Virus record (IMG/VR): IMGVR_UViG_3300020477_001611
Location: 37,155-101,154 of that record
Length of the DNA stretch: 64,000 nucleotides
Direction: 5' to 3' (one strand)
Origin: a virus
A program made the position numbers and the translations under genes. This document shows positions 35,381-44,786 of the stretch, in pieces. How positions within the stretch are numbered: position 1 is the first letter of the stretch; the number at the start of each line of letters is the position of its first letter. The notes beneath the pieces are model-generated. The model worked only from the letters and a program-made list of their open reading frames with translations, did not search any database and had not been told where the DNA came from.

Positions 35381-36372
35381 TATTTCCACCCCTTGGTCGC
35401 GACGATGTTGCTCAAATCTGATTTATACATATCCCTAGCCAAAGCATCAAAATTATAATTCGGAGACCAGCCCAAAACTTGCTTCGCTTTTGAACAGTCG
35501 CCGAGCAAATAAGGCACTTCTTGCGGTCTAAAATACTTCCTATTCGTCCTAATAGTATCTGGAAATTGGTTTATCCCCGCTATTTCCCAGACCCTGTCTA
35601 AAAACTCTTTCACTGAATGTGTTTCTCCGGTGGCGATAACATAATCATCTGGGCTATCTTGCTGCAGCATTAGCCACATGGCGTCTACATAATCTTTCGC
35701 GTGACCCCAATCTCTTTTAGCGTCTAAATTACCAAGCTCAACATATTTCTGATTTCCAGTTCGAATATTGGCTGCAGCCATGGTAATTTTTCGCGTAACA
35801 AAGGTCTCTCCACGCCTAGGGGACTCATGATTAAAAAGAATCCCACTACTGGCGTGGAGGCCATATGAAATACGATAATTTCTTACCAAATTATGAGCAA
35901 AAACTTTAGCGCACGCATAAGGGGACGCAGGCATCAATCTTGACTCTTCATTAAAACCTTTTTTCGGAATATCGGGATTGTCCCCGTACATCTCAGAGGA
36001 GCTAGCCTGATAAAAACGACATGTTGGCAAAATATGTCGTATTGCTTCTAAAATTCTTGTTGTGCCAAGAACAATACCATTTACAGTATCCTCTGGGATA
36101 TTGAAAGATACTTTCACATGAGACTGCGCAGCCAAATTATAAAATTCATCTGGCTTATACTGTAACAGTAGGCGATAAGTTGCGCCGGCGTCGTTAAGAT
36201 CCCAATATTCCATTTTAAAATTTTTATGTTTATAAATGTGGTCAATGCGCCCCGTACAAATAACAGAAGAGCGCCGCTTGAGCCCCACAACATAGCAGCC
36301 CTTGCTGAGCAGTAGTTCTGCCAAGTATGAGCCATCCTGTCCGGTAATTCCGCTTACAAAGGCCGTTTTCAC
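35380..36372 (-). CDS. gmd: GDP-mannose 4,6-dehydratase (first copy)
   Basis: Converts GDP-mannose to GDP-4-keto-6-deoxymannose, precursor of GDP-fucose, rhamnose and related sugars. Family hallmarks are all present: GITGQDGSYLAELL, GLKRRSS, NLAAQSHVKVSF, the catalytic ASSSEMYG, SPYACAK (Tyr-x3-Lys), and GILFNHESPRRG. The 330-residue length matches bacterial GMD. The start is GTG at 36372, overlapping the GDP-fucose synthase stop (GTGA), with GAGGGG five bases upstream. Next to GDP-fucose synthase it forms the classic GDP-L-fucose pair. Confidence 0.88.
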   Translation of the reverse strand: MKTAFVSGITGQDGSYLAELLLSKGCYVVGLKRRSSVICTGRIDHIYKHKNFKMEYWDLNDAGATYRLLLQYKPDEFYNLAAQSHVKVSFNIPEDTVNGIVLGTTRILEAIRHILPTCRFYQASSSEMYGDNPDIPKKGFNEESRLMPASPYACAKVFAHNLVRNYRISYGLHASSGILFNHESPRRGETFVTRKITMAAANIRTGNQKYVELGNLDAKRDWGHAKDYVDAMWLMLQQDSPDDYVIATGETHSVKEFLDRVWEIAGINQFPDTIRTNRKYFRPQEVPYLLGDCSKAKQVLGWSPNYNFDALARDMYKSDLSNIVATKGWK

Positions 36373-37295
36373 TCTACCCCTCGTATATTATGAGGATAGT
36401 TGTCCAAAAACCACTCACATGTATTTCTTATAGCCGAATCAAAAGACACATATTCATCTTGTGTCCACCCCATTGCACGCATCTTGGATTTATCAGACGG
36501 CTTCTTAAATTGTCCAGCAGGCATTTTAATATCCCAATTTATTTTTCCCCTATAATCCATAACTTCTGCTATTTTCTCGGCAGCCTGCCGAATAGACACT
36601 TCCCGGGAATTACCAACATTTATAGGGCCCTCTCCATTATAGTTTTTTAATACGAACAACAACTCTCTAGCCAAGTCCCTAGAGTAGGTAAACTCTCTAA
36701 GCGGAGAGCCGTCGCCCCACAATACAATATCAGCTTCATTGATCTGTGCCTCATGCATTTTTCGGATAATGGCGGGAATCACATGCGAATCATTTAAATC
36801 AAAATTATCATATTCGCCAAATAAATTATTAGGAACCGCTGTAATATAATTACAACCATATTCTTTCCGGTAAGCTCGCGATTGCACATCCAGCATTCTT
36901 TTAACATGTGCATAGGCAAAGTTGCTGGGGTGTGGTGGGCCCGAATGAACCTGTTTCTCCGTTAATGGATATTTGATAGCATCGGGAAATATACATGTGC
37001 TCAGCATCGACAAAACCTTTTTAACGCCGGCCCTCCTGCAAGCCTCTAGCGTATTCGTGTTAATAAGGATATTGTCAAAATAAAAGTTGCCGGGGGAATC
37101 AGAATTTGCTTTTATGCCCCCTACTTTTCCAGCCAAGTGTATAACGTGAGTCGGCCGATGTTTTGAAATAACAGTACAGGCCTCCTCTAGGTTTCTCAAA
37201 TCACACTCACGAGAAGACAGATATATTGCCTCGCAGCCATTGGCCTGAAAGGCCTTTCCTAACATGCCGGATCCGCCGGTAATCAAAATTTTCAT
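36369..37295 (-). CDS. fcl: GDP-L-fucose synthase
   Basis: Epimerises and reduces GDP-4-keto-6-deoxymannose to GDP-L-fucose. Motifs: GGSGMLG at residues 7-13, GKVGGIKANS, MLSTCIFP, the catalytic YAHVK, PNNLFGEYDNFD, and REFTYSRDLA. This is the standard Fcl/WcaG pattern at 308 residues. It overlaps the gmd gene, so GDP-L-fucose, or a derivative of it, is the most likely product of this end of the island. Confidence 0.86.
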   Translation of the reverse strand: MKILITGGSGMLGKAFQANGCEAIYLSSRECDLRNLEEACTVISKHRPTHVIHLAGKVGGIKANSDSPGNFYFDNILINTNTLEACRRAGVKKVLSMLSTCIFPDAIKYPLTEKQVHSGPPHPSNFAYAHVKRMLDVQSRAYRKEYGCNYITAVPNNLFGEYDNFDLNDSHVIPAIIRKMHEAQINEADIVLWGDGSPLREFTYSRDLARELLFVLKNYNGEGPINVGNSREVSIRQAAEKIAEVMDYRGKINWDIKMPAGQFKKPSDKSKMRAMGWTQDEYVSFDSAIRNTCEWFLDNYPHNIRGVE

Positions 37296-37305
37296 ATTTT
37301 TTCCT

Positions 37306-38079
37306 CTATGATTTTTCTATTGTAATGCGCGTGGATGGGAGCAAAACAGCGCTACTTGTTGAAGGTAGCCTAAAGCTCTCCTCGGGGAGGCCCTCTAGAT
37401 ACTCGCGAACTTTTCGCTTATCCTCTTCCCACAATGGCTTATCTTCATTGTAAAACTTATCACATGTATAGTTGGGCACGTTTCTTTTATCCCAGTCATG
37501 CCAAAAAGTCAAATCCTCGTCCGTGAGTTGAAATCCAAGATCAGTGGCGATGTCTCCCATCCATAAGTCAATTTGCATATTGTATGAAACATGGCCCATT
37601 GCATCATAAAAGTCTCTATTAAGATATGGAACCGTTGCACATGGATGCGTATGGCCATCGGCACCATCATACACCATCGTTCTGATATGTACAAATTTTC
37701 CCCGATATCTCTCTTTTATTAGCTTATCCCAACATTCCGTTGTGTTGGTCATATCATCAGTGGCAAAGTGGATCCACTCCCCACGAGCCATCGAGGCCAG
37801 CTTATTCCAACATTCGTGCAGTTCTCCCCATGGGCGCCGAGTTTGAAAAATGTGATATTTGAAATTCAAGGACCCCCACGCTCTTACTTGATAACTTTGA
37901 AGTTGACTAATACTAGCCACATCATCATGGTCCATTCCAACAATAAATTCTATATCATTAAGATCGTGCGCCTTATCAATAAAACTATGTAATGTTTTGA
38001 TCATGCCCATCAGCCGCTCTCTAGTCAGCAGCAGAACACTCACAAATGGCCTTTTTTCTTCTAAATTTTCTTCTGGCAT
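37306..38079 (-). CDS. Family 2-like glycosyltransferase (257 residues)
   Basis: The N-terminal half has the GT-A fold pattern: FVSVLLLTRERLMGMIKTLHSF (in part), then EFIVGMDHDDVASI, where the DHDD acidic cluster could bind the metal and nucleotide sugar. WGELHECWNKLASMARGEW and HFATDDM follow, the usual GT2 acceptor region. The C-terminal ~70 residues are a charged extension. It would transfer one of the island's sugars. It lies ten bases upstream of the fcl gene. Donor and acceptor are unknown. Confidence 0.62.
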   Translation of the reverse strand: MPEENLEEKRPFVSVLLLTRERLMGMIKTLHSFIDKAHDLNDIEFIVGMDHDDVASISQLQSYQVRAWGSLNFKYHIFQTRRPWGELHECWNKLASMARGEWIHFATDDMTNTTECWDKLIKERYRGKFVHIRTMVYDGADGHTHPCATVPYLNRDFYDAMGHVSYNMQIDLWMGDIATDLGFQLTDEDLTFWHDWDKRNVPNYTCDKFYNEDKPLWEEDKRKVREYLEGLPEESFRLPSTSSAVLLPSTRITIEKS

Positions 38080-38094
38080 CGTGTATTTTCCTTT

Positions 38095-39102
38095 TTACCT
38101 TGTTAAAAACTGCCTTTCAGATGACACCCTATTTCTCCAATAATCCAATAAATCGTTCATAGTCTCTTCAAAAGATATTTCAGGGTGCCAGCCAGTATGA
38201 GAAGTAAATTTAGTAGTGTCAGGAACTTGCAAATCGGCATCTACAGGCCTTAGTCTTTCTTTATCAACTTCCACCATGATGTTTTTACTTGTTGATTTAG
38301 ATATTAAATATTTCAACATTTCCCCTATGGTACATGAAAAAGTGCCCCCTATGTTATAATATTCTCCAGAAACAGGATTTTTGGTGACAAGCAAATAATA
38401 AGCCCTCACGGCATCTCTCACATCTGTCCAAGTCCTTAAAGAATCCAAATTCCCAACCTTTACAACCGGCGGAATAAGACCGAGTTCTATCATTGCAATC
38501 TGCTTTGCAAAGGTCGATTCGGCAAAAACATCGCCGCGGCGAGGGCCCGTATGTGTAAACATCCTTGTTGTCATGATTTTCATGTTATATGCTTCTGCAT
38601 AATATCTTCCAATTAGGTCAGTTCCAATTTTAGATATTGCATACGGTGAAGCTGGATGGAAATTTTCTTCCTCAGTGATTGGCGTTCTGTCGGCAGGAAC
38701 TCTGCCATACACCTCCGAAGAGGCACAAACGTGTATGTGGGGATCAAAATTACCCTTTCTCAAAGCTTCTAACAGCTTTGCAGTCCCAATAATATTTGTA
38801 TTGAGTGTATCAAGCGGAGCATTAAAGCTGGTTTTGGGGTAGCTCTGTGCTGCTAGGTGAAAAACATAATCCGGCCTTGATTCTGCAGACGCGTCCATTA
38901 AAGAGGGTAAATCATTTAAATCGCCGTATAAAAGAAACACCCTATTTTTATTATTAATCCTGTTTGACAAATGCTCAATGTTTTCCAGATTGTCATTCCA
39001 GCGTAAAAAACCATATATCTGCCAATCAGTATTTTCTAAAAGAAAATCCGCCAAATGTGATCCGACCATACCGGTTATGCCGGTTATTAGACACCTAGTC
39101 AT
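38095..39102 (-). CDS. NAD(P)-dependent GDP-sugar dehydratase/reductase (GMD/RMD-like)
   Basis: A 335-residue extended SDR: TGITGMVGSHLADFLL at the N-terminus, VFHLAAQSYPKTSF, the catalytic CASSEVYG and SPYAISK, and THTGPRRGD. The THTGPRR and SLRTWTDVRD segments are closest to GDP-4-keto-6-deoxymannose reductases (RMD) and GMD-like enzymes. The start ATG at 39102 follows the upstream stop with an 8-base overlap; the longer open frame above it lies inside the previous gene. It would act on a GDP-4-keto-6-deoxy sugar. Confidence 0.72.
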   Translation of the reverse strand: MTRCLITGITGMVGSHLADFLLENTDWQIYGFLRWNDNLENIEHLSNRINNKNRVFLLYGDLNDLPSLMDASAESRPDYVFHLAAQSYPKTSFNAPLDTLNTNIIGTAKLLEALRKGNFDPHIHVCASSEVYGRVPADRTPITEEENFHPASPYAISKIGTDLIGRYYAEAYNMKIMTTRMFTHTGPRRGDVFAESTFAKQIAMIELGLIPPVVKVGNLDSLRTWTDVRDAVRAYYLLVTKNPVSGEYYNIGGTFSCTIGEMLKYLISKSTSKNIMVEVDKERLRPVDADLQVPDTTKFTSHTGWHPEISFEETMNDLLDYWRNRVSSERQFLTR

Positions 39103-40096
39103 TGAAGTAATTGTTCCTTGTCTTGTAAAGATCTCTGTTTTCCGCAAACCAATCGACTGTTTCTTTAAGTCCCTCGTACAAAGATGTCTTGTTTTTAATC
39201 CCATGGGATTCTGCTCTAGAAGTATCCATGATCCTCTTCGCGTCACCCTTTGGTTTGCTTGTATCCCAAACAATGTCAACATTTTTATCGTAAATGTCTC
39301 TAATGGTTTCTGCCAATTCTTTAATGGTGATTCCTGTGCCCGATCCTAAGTTAACCGGCTCTGTGACACCGTTTTCTACTAATTTAATCATTGCTGCTGC
39401 GCAGTCGTCGGCATAAATGAAATCTCTAATGGGGGCCCCATCCCCCCAGCAGACTAACGGTGATTCTCCAGAAGCTATTCGATTAATTAAAGATGGAATC
39501 ACCATAGCATTATTTGGATCAAAATTGTCCCATTTTCCATATACGTTAGCGGGGCGCGCAATTGAAATATTATTCTTTCCATTTTGTACCGCGTAGGCGC
39601 CCGCTTGAAGTTCCCCGATCCTCTTAGACCAGCCGGGATATTTGTCGTTCTCTGAAGGGAACGTTTTCCAAACATCGTCCTCCTTAAAAACTGGGGCTGG
39701 ATGGTACACTCCAACAGAACTAGTGTACAAGTACCACTCAACCCCCTCTCTCATAGCCGCTTCCATCATATTCGTATTAAACATCAACATTGGTACCATA
39801 AATTTTGCTGGCTTTTCGCGTGACATTTTTGGGGAACCCTTAATGCCAATTAAATTAAATACATATTCTTGGCCCTCAACAGCCTTAAGGCAATTTTCAA
39901 ATGAGGTCAAATCTAGCTTTTTAAAATTAACACCTGTGGGCAGTCCCGCAGGATCGTCCAAGGAAACAACAGTCACTCTACAGCCTTTTTCGACGAGCCT
40001 ATCTACCAAGTAACGGCCGATCATGCCGGTTCCGCCAGTAACTAAAACTTTTTTATTTACTAAGTTATTTTTAAAAATAGACACTCTCGCCCCCAT
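39095..40096 (-). CDS. NAD-dependent epimerase-like SDR, catalytic Tyr displaced
   Basis: Rossmann motif GGTGMIG near the N-terminus, YTSSVGVY, PANVYGKWDNFD, and WGDGAPIRDFIYADD place it with GDP-fucose synthase-like SDRs. The active-site Tyr-x3-Lys is not standard: the segment reads YPGWSK, with Pro four residues before the Lys and Tyr five before. Related enzymes usually show YGWSK here. It may be inactive, or act without that tyrosine. The start ATG at 40096 is chosen; TTG at 40105 and GTG at 40084 (with GGGGG upstream) are alternatives, all inside the previous gene. Confidence 0.68.
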   Translation of the reverse strand: MGARVSIFKNNLVNKKVLVTGGTGMIGRYLVDRLVEKGCRVTVVSLDDPAGLPTGVNFKKLDLTSFENCLKAVEGQEYVFNLIGIKGSPKMSREKPAKFMVPMLMFNTNMMEAAMREGVEWYLYTSSVGVYHPAPVFKEDDVWKTFPSENDKYPGWSKRIGELQAGAYAVQNGKNNISIARPANVYGKWDNFDPNNAMVIPSLINRIASGESPLVCWGDGAPIRDFIYADDCAAAMIKLVENGVTEPVNLGSGTGITIKELAETIRDIYDKNVDIVWDTSKPKGDAKRIMDTSRAESHGIKNKTSLYEGLKETVDWFAENRDLYKTRNNYFND

Positions 40097-40853
40097 CTGC
40101 CGCAATTGATGCCCCGCTTATCAAACTAGCTTTGTCCGAACATAGAAAAACAACCAAGTTGGCAACCTCTTCGGGAGTGCCCATACTGCCTCGCGGGAAG
40201 TTGGACCTAATAAATTCTTCAAAACCTTGTGGGTCCTTCTCCCTCATTGTCTCCCAGCCCGTATTTGGAATCCAAATACCCCCGGGCGCGACAGAATTAA
40301 ATGTAATGTTTGCCGATGCATATGCTGGATTTCTTGATAAATTTTTCATTAATGTTGTTTGCGCTGATTTTGCCACATTAAACCATGGTCGGCCGCCGGC
40401 CTGTTTTCCATAAATTGATGTAATTGCAATAACGCGCCCCCACTTTTTTTCAATCATGTGCGGTAAAAACATTCTACTATATTTCATTGCAGAAGTTAAA
40501 TTTTTATCATAAACTTCTTGCCAAACCAGATCGGTGGTCTCTAGAAGGTCTGGGGATCCCCATCGGCCGCCGCCGCCGACGTTATTTACGACAATATCAA
40601 CTCCACCCCATTTTTCTTTTATAGCAGATTCGACTTTGAAGAAGGATTCATTATCCAGTACATCTGCCACAATACAAATACTTTCTATATCATATTCAGA
40701 TAAGAAATCTTTTGCCTCTTTAACCCTTTCTGGTGTGCGGCTAAATACGGCGATGTCAACTCCCTCCTTGGCCAGTTCAATAGCGATGGCCTTTCCTATA
40801 CCATGTGTTCCGCCACTAACAAGAGCCCTCTTTCCCCTTAAATCTAAATTCAT
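40071..40853 (-). CDS. Classical SDR-family oxidoreductase with Tyr-to-Phe substitution
   Basis: A 260-residue classical SDR: SGGTHGIGKAIA for NAD(P), VVNNVGGGG (NNAG-like), Ser146 in the catalytic region, and a C-terminal GASIAADGGES. The catalytic YxxxK is FNVAK (Phe158, Lys162): the general-acid tyrosine is missing. Related SDRs in some polysaccharide clusters also carry this WFNxAK form, as recalled from general knowledge. It may be a reductase using another acid, or a non-redox protein. GGAGCAAAA gives its Shine-Dalgarno. It follows the transketolase pair and could act on the same sugar. Confidence 0.75.
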   Translation of the reverse strand: MNLDLRGKRALVSGGTHGIGKAIAIELAKEGVDIAVFSRTPERVKEAKDFLSEYDIESICIVADVLDNESFFKVESAIKEKWGGVDIVVNNVGGGGRWGSPDLLETTDLVWQEVYDKNLTSAMKYSRMFLPHMIEKKWGRVIAITSIYGKQAGGRPWFNVAKSAQTTLMKNLSRNPAYASANITFNSVAPGGIWIPNTGWETMREKDPQGFEEFIRSNFPRGSMGTPEEVANLVVFLCSDKASLISGASIAADGGESVYF

Positions 40854-41776
40854 TTTTGCTCCAAAAAATTTGTTATCTTGTTCACAACGCTAGCCTCATC
40901 TAATGAATATTTTTTATGAAGTTTTTGGCGAGTGCCATAATAAAAACAATGCTGATCTCTCACGGCTATTGGTAGAAATTTTTTATGCAAATGATGCTTA
41001 GCCAGCAAAAATCCAATCTTCTCGCCCACACCGCCCGAGTATGTATTTTCTTCTAGCGTGATAATGTTCTCGGCATTTTGTAATAATTTAAGTATTTTAT
41101 TTTCGTTCAAAGGTTTAAGTCTATAAATATCAATAACAGAAACCCCCTCAAGCCGATTTGCCGCCCCAACTGCAACATGGGTCATGTAGCCTGTAGATAA
41201 AATCAAGGTATTCTGTGGCGGGCCTTTAAGCAAGTGAGCGCCCTCTTGAACATTAAAATCGTGATTATAAATTCTATTACACACGCCCTTTTCTATTCTA
41301 AAATATTTTGGACCGTGGGTGTAATAAGCCATCTCTGCCAAGCTTCTTGAGTTTACTTCATCTGTAACGTTAAAAACTTGTAACCCGGGGAGGGTCATCA
41401 TCGCCTGAGCGTCCTGCATCCCTTGATGTGTTGGGCCATCCGTACTATATGTAAAGCCGGCGCCGACGCCAATTAAATTGACGTGAGAGTTCATTGCGCA
41501 CAAATCTATATTAACTTGCTCTAAACTCCTCATTGATATAAAGTTATTGATACTATAAACATAAACAACTTTTCCTGTTGCTGCCAACCCTGCGGCAAAA
41601 CTAATCATATTTTGTTCAGCTATGCCAACATTCAGATACTGTGAAGGGAAATCTTTTTCTATTCTTGATAACCCAAAAGCTCCATGATCTGCTGTCAATA
41701 TAATCGCTTCTTTATGTTCACTAATGATTTTATAAACGCCATCAAAAAAAGCGTCTCTCATGTCCACAATACTCAT
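40850..41776 (-). CDS. Transketolase, C-terminal (Pyr plus C-terminal domain) subunit
   Basis: A 308-residue subunit with the pyrimidine-binding domain (ILTADHGAFGLSR, then LNVGIAEQNMISFAAGLA with the catalytic Glu) and the C-terminal domain. HQGMQDAQAMMTLPG is typical. With the subunit just upstream it forms a split transketolase that moves two-carbon units between sugar phosphates. Split forms occur in archaea and in sugar clusters. Its ATG overlaps the upstream stop (ATGA). It could make the seven-carbon sedoheptulose 7-phosphate for the heptose genes elsewhere in this island. Confidence 0.82.
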   Translation of the reverse strand: MSIVDMRDAFFDGVYKIISEHKEAIILTADHGAFGLSRIEKDFPSQYLNVGIAEQNMISFAAGLAATGKVVYVYSINNFISMRSLEQVNIDLCAMNSHVNLIGVGAGFTYSTDGPTHQGMQDAQAMMTLPGLQVFNVTDEVNSRSLAEMAYYTHGPKYFRIEKGVCNRIYNHDFNVQEGAHLLKGPPQNTLILSTGYMTHVAVGAANRLEGVSVIDIYRLKPLNENKILKLLQNAENIITLEENTYSGGVGEKIGFLLAKHHLHKKFLPIAVRDQHCFYYGTRQKLHKKYSLDEASVVNKITNFLEQK

Positions 41777-42597
41777 TGTGTGCCCCTGCTGATTTCTTCT
41801 TTACAGAGATGATATGTGTCTTTATCAATGCCGCCGTGATGCCACTTATGATTATTCTCCATAAAAGAAACGCCTTTTCCCTTGGTCGTATTTGCTATAA
41901 TTACTGTTGGCTTATCGCCCCCTATAGCAGAAAAAACCTCAAAAAGTTTTTTATGATCGTGGCCGTCAACTTCAACAACGTTCCACCCAAAGGCCCTCCA
42001 TTTGTCACCAAAAGGATTTAATCTATTTATTTTTTCAGTTTGCCCGTGAATACACAGCCCATTTCTGTCCACAATAGCAATAAGATTATTAAGCGATAGG
42101 TGGGCAGAAAGTTGTGCCGCTTCCCAGATCGTCCCTTCGCAACACTCCCCATCGCCCAATACAACATACGTCTTACAGTTTTTATTGTCAAGCTTTGCTG
42201 AATATGCCATACCAGAGGCTACTCCCAAGCCATGACCCAAAGAGCCGGTGTCAAATTCAATTCCCGGGATATTATGATCCGGATGTTCTCCCAGCAACCC
42301 TTCATTATTCATCGACATAAGATCTTTTTCTGTAATTAATCCAAGCTCTTGTAATATCACATATTGCGCGATGGCGGCGTGACCCTTGCTTAATAAAAAT
42401 CGATTTCTATCTTGACTTAAATAATTTTTCTTGTTCAATCCGAGGAATCCACCATAATATAATACAGTTAGAATATCTACACACGAGTATGCTCCACCAA
42501 TATGGCCCTTCCCCGCGTTATAGATTGTTTTTAAAATTTTAAGTCTGAATTTTGTACTTAAACTTCTTAACTGCTTTACCAAAGCCTCTTTTTGCAT
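41773..42597 (-). CDS. Transketolase, N-terminal (ThDP/PP domain) subunit
   Basis: A 274-residue N-terminal half: GKGHIGGAYSCVDILTVLY (His-Gly-Gly region), LGHGLGVASGMA, the ThDP-binding motif GDGECCEGTIWEAAQ ... NRNGL-like (DRNGL), and a final WHHGG. The partner subunit follows directly. The pair replaces the single-chain bacterial transketolase of about 660 residues. TGAGGCACG provides the ribosome site before the ATG at 42597. It likely feeds the sugar island rather than central metabolism, given the neighbours. Confidence 0.82.
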   Translation of the reverse strand: MQKEALVKQLRSLSTKFRLKILKTIYNAGKGHIGGAYSCVDILTVLYYGGFLGLNKKNYLSQDRNRFLLSKGHAAIAQYVILQELGLITEKDLMSMNNEGLLGEHPDHNIPGIEFDTGSLGHGLGVASGMAYSAKLDNKNCKTYVVLGDGECCEGTIWEAAQLSAHLSLNNLIAIVDRNGLCIHGQTEKINRLNPFGDKWRAFGWNVVEVDGHDHKKLFEVFSAIGGDKPTVIIANTTKGKGVSFMENNHKWHHGGIDKDTYHLCKEEISRGTQ

Positions 42598-42603
42598 CGT
42601 GCC

Positions 42604-43161
42604 TCACATCTTGGTGCATATCATTTTTGTGTTTATTCTAGACTTCATAATGTCCTTCATCAACTCTGGACATTCATATTTCTTTAATTGCTCGACCTCA
42701 AAGCCTCTCTTCATCATATATTTTTCTATATCCACATGATAATATTTTGAAGAAAAATTATTATTAAAAAGTATTTTACCACCCTTGACAACGTTATTTA
42801 TAGCCCATTCTAAACACTGAAGGCGCAACTCGGGATGTGTTGCGGCTGCAGCAACATCGATCTCACAAAAAGCTAAATCAATTTTTTTATTTAAATTATT
42901 ACAATCAACTATTTGTATATTTGGATGTCCAAGAGGATTAAGCCAATCATACCCTATCACGCGCTCCGGCCCATATATGGAACAAAGATTTTCGATGGCC
43001 AAGCCCAAACCACAACCGACCTGCACAATGTAGCCGTTGGGCGGTATATTTAATCTTGGCAGCACATATTTTGAAACTAAAAAAGAACAATATTCATACC
43101 CATAGTGCGTCCACTTAAGAGAAGAAAAAGATTCGTCCATTTTTTCTTTTTCTGTCATCAT
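42604..43161 (-). CDS. Class I SAM-dependent methyltransferase-like protein
   Basis: The glycine motif YIVQVGCGLGLAIENL (motif I) and the later NPLGHPNIQIVDCNNL and DLAFCEIDVAAAATHPE (post-motif and acidic loop) fit a Rossmann methyltransferase, with a conserved GGKILFNNN strand at the end. The start ATG at 43161 overlaps the upstream stop and has AAGGAG eight bases upstream, giving 185 residues; a longer open frame lies inside the previous gene. It could methylate a sugar. Substrate unknown. Confidence 0.62.
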   Translation of the reverse strand: MMTEKEKMDESFSSLKWTHYGYEYCSFLVSKYVLPRLNIPPNGYIVQVGCGLGLAIENLCSIYGPERVIGYDWLNPLGHPNIQIVDCNNLNKKIDLAFCEIDVAAAATHPELRLQCLEWAINNVVKGGKILFNNNFSSKYYHVDIEKYMMKRGFEVEQLKKYECPELMKDIMKSRINTKMICTKM

Positions 43162-43835
43162 ATGATAAACTCCTTTTCCTCTAAAAGGTGTAAAGAGTCT
43201 GGTGTTGTTATTCCCGTAACTTGTAATGTCCACTTGTCCGCAATGCCTGCGTTGCAAGATAAATGATACATACCATAAGGCCATGTGTAAGTATCGCCTC
43301 TTTTCCAATTTGTTACAACATTATTGCCGATTTGTACCATGTGGCCCCAATGCCAATCTTCTAAAAACATCAAATATCTTCTCACGGTGGTAAGGTCGGA
43401 GATGTTTTGGGAGTCTCTAATCATCTTATATGTATCAAAATGCCATGGCACAACATTTCCGGGGCGCTGTCTTATCATTGCCAATGAGCAATTTGATAGT
43501 CCAGAAATTTCTGCGATGCGATGACAAAATTCAGGGAATTTGTGATCATTGGTGCTGGTGATTTGGAATCTACGTGTATTATGCTCAGTATATCCAGCGG
43601 CCACATAAAGCTCTTTGCCCCAACTCAAATTAAACTCATCTAATGGTTTATCATAATCTTCTGGGTATATATCCACGGCATGGCCTTCCTCAACTTGTTC
43701 AGTCGCTACTTTAAAATTATCAAAATCGCCCACAAATCTACCCACATATTGACCATCTTGTGATTCAATTTGTGGATCATAGTGCCAATCCTGAAGGGAT
43801 TTTTTATATTCTAGCTGACTGTCAAATTTAAACAT
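43158..43835 (-). CDS. 2-oxoglutarate/Fe(II)-dependent oxygenase (hydroxylase-like)
   Basis: A 225-residue protein with the double-stranded beta-helix metal triad: PWHFDT (His-x-Asp) near residue 130 and the distal His in MYHLSCNAG near 190, with RRYLMFLEDWHWGH between them. This resembles the Asp/Asn hydroxylase-like oxygenases seen in cyanophages and in sugar clusters. It could hydroxylate a sugar, amino acid or lipid. The ATG at 43835 has AAGGAATTTAAGA upstream. It lies next to an aminotransferase, suggesting joint modification of one substrate. Confidence 0.72.
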   Translation of the reverse strand: MFKFDSQLEYKKSLQDWHYDPQIESQDGQYVGRFVGDFDNFKVATEQVEEGHAVDIYPEDYDKPLDEFNLSWGKELYVAAGYTEHNTRRFQITSTNDHKFPEFCHRIAEISGLSNCSLAMIRQRPGNVVPWHFDTYKMIRDSQNISDLTTVRRYLMFLEDWHWGHMVQIGNNVVTNWKRGDTYTWPYGMYHLSCNAGIADKWTLQVTGITTPDSLHLLEEKEFII

Positions 43836-43837
43836 TC

Positions 43838-44776
43838 TTAAATTCCTTTATACCTTTCTTCTAGGGGTGTCCCGTTTGAAACCAAGGGCATATCCCCCAA
43901 AAGACCAGAAATTGTGACCCTTCTCCAATCTGTCCCCCTTTGAAAATCCTTAAATCTTTCATCATCTTTTGCCGCCAAACCAAAAGAAATGCAATTTGTG
44001 GGAATCAAATTGGACTCGTCACACACCATAATTTGTTTTTCCCTATATTTATCTTGAATATAATCAGGCGAAAAATGATTACATATGGCATCTCCGACAA
44101 TGCACCCCATTGTAGATACTTGGCCCAAACTGTTAAAAACATCCACCGGATCATCGTTAAATTCTCTTTTACACCTCATACCAATTCTTATTTTTTCAGT
44201 GCCATAAAACCCCTTACTCATACTAAAAGCGACACCCTTGATGCACTCTCTTTCTAAACTAAAATTTATATTTCTAGCCATAACATAATACGCACAATCA
44301 ATAAATACTGGTACTCCCAATAAGTCACACTTGTCTAAAACAGACTCTAGTTTCGGGTGAATTGAGCCATAATCACTAAACGGGACTGATACTATAAAAG
44401 CATCCCCCTCTCGGATCTCGTCATCCTCAACATAGGCCCAGCCATGATAGTTGTTTCTCCAAGAAAGCCAATGATAAGCAAATTCACCTTTAAAGCATCT
44501 CATTCTCCTATCCTTATATTCAGAATAGAAAAAATCAAAGGCCTGTGTTGAACCATGCACATAGCTTAATTTGTTAAATTCTCTTATTCCTTTCAGATTA
44601 TTATGTTTGCTTTCTTGAACCCATTCGTGAAATCTACATAAAAAATCACTTTGGATACCCCTGTCAAATAACTTAGAGGGATCATGAGCCTTTTTTATAA
44701 ATTCAAATGCCACAGAGTCTGGGACTGGGCGGGAGCCCTTTTGCAGTCCGGGCGGGCATAGCCGATTTTGTTGCAT
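43838..44776 (-). CDS. PLP-dependent aminotransferase-like enzyme (fold type I)
   Basis: A 312-residue protein. VHGSTQAFDFF (the phosphate-binding GST region), VPVFIDCAYY (the Asp that holds the pyridine nitrogen), and FSMSKGFYGTEKIRIG, where SxSK places the Schiff-base lysine and RIG follows, are the fold-type-I class I/II signature. The chain is about 80 residues shorter than standard enzymes. AGGAGTTAAGAA precedes the ATG. It sits between the ThDP pair and the oxygenase. Amination of a keto sugar or of a keto acid is plausible. Confidence 0.7.
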   Translation of the reverse strand: MQQNRLCPPGLQKGSRPVPDSVAFEFIKKAHDPSKLFDRGIQSDFLCRFHEWVQESKHNNLKGIREFNKLSYVHGSTQAFDFFYSEYKDRRMRCFKGEFAYHWLSWRNNYHGWAYVEDDEIREGDAFIVSVPFSDYGSIHPKLESVLDKCDLLGVPVFIDCAYYVMARNINFSLERECIKGVAFSMSKGFYGTEKIRIGMRCKREFNDDPVDVFNSLGQVSTMGCIVGDAICNHFSPDYIQDKYREKQIMVCDESNLIPTNCISFGLAAKDDERFKDFQRGTDWRRVTISGLLGDMPLVSNGTPLEERYKGI

Positions 44777-44786
44777 TTCTTAACTC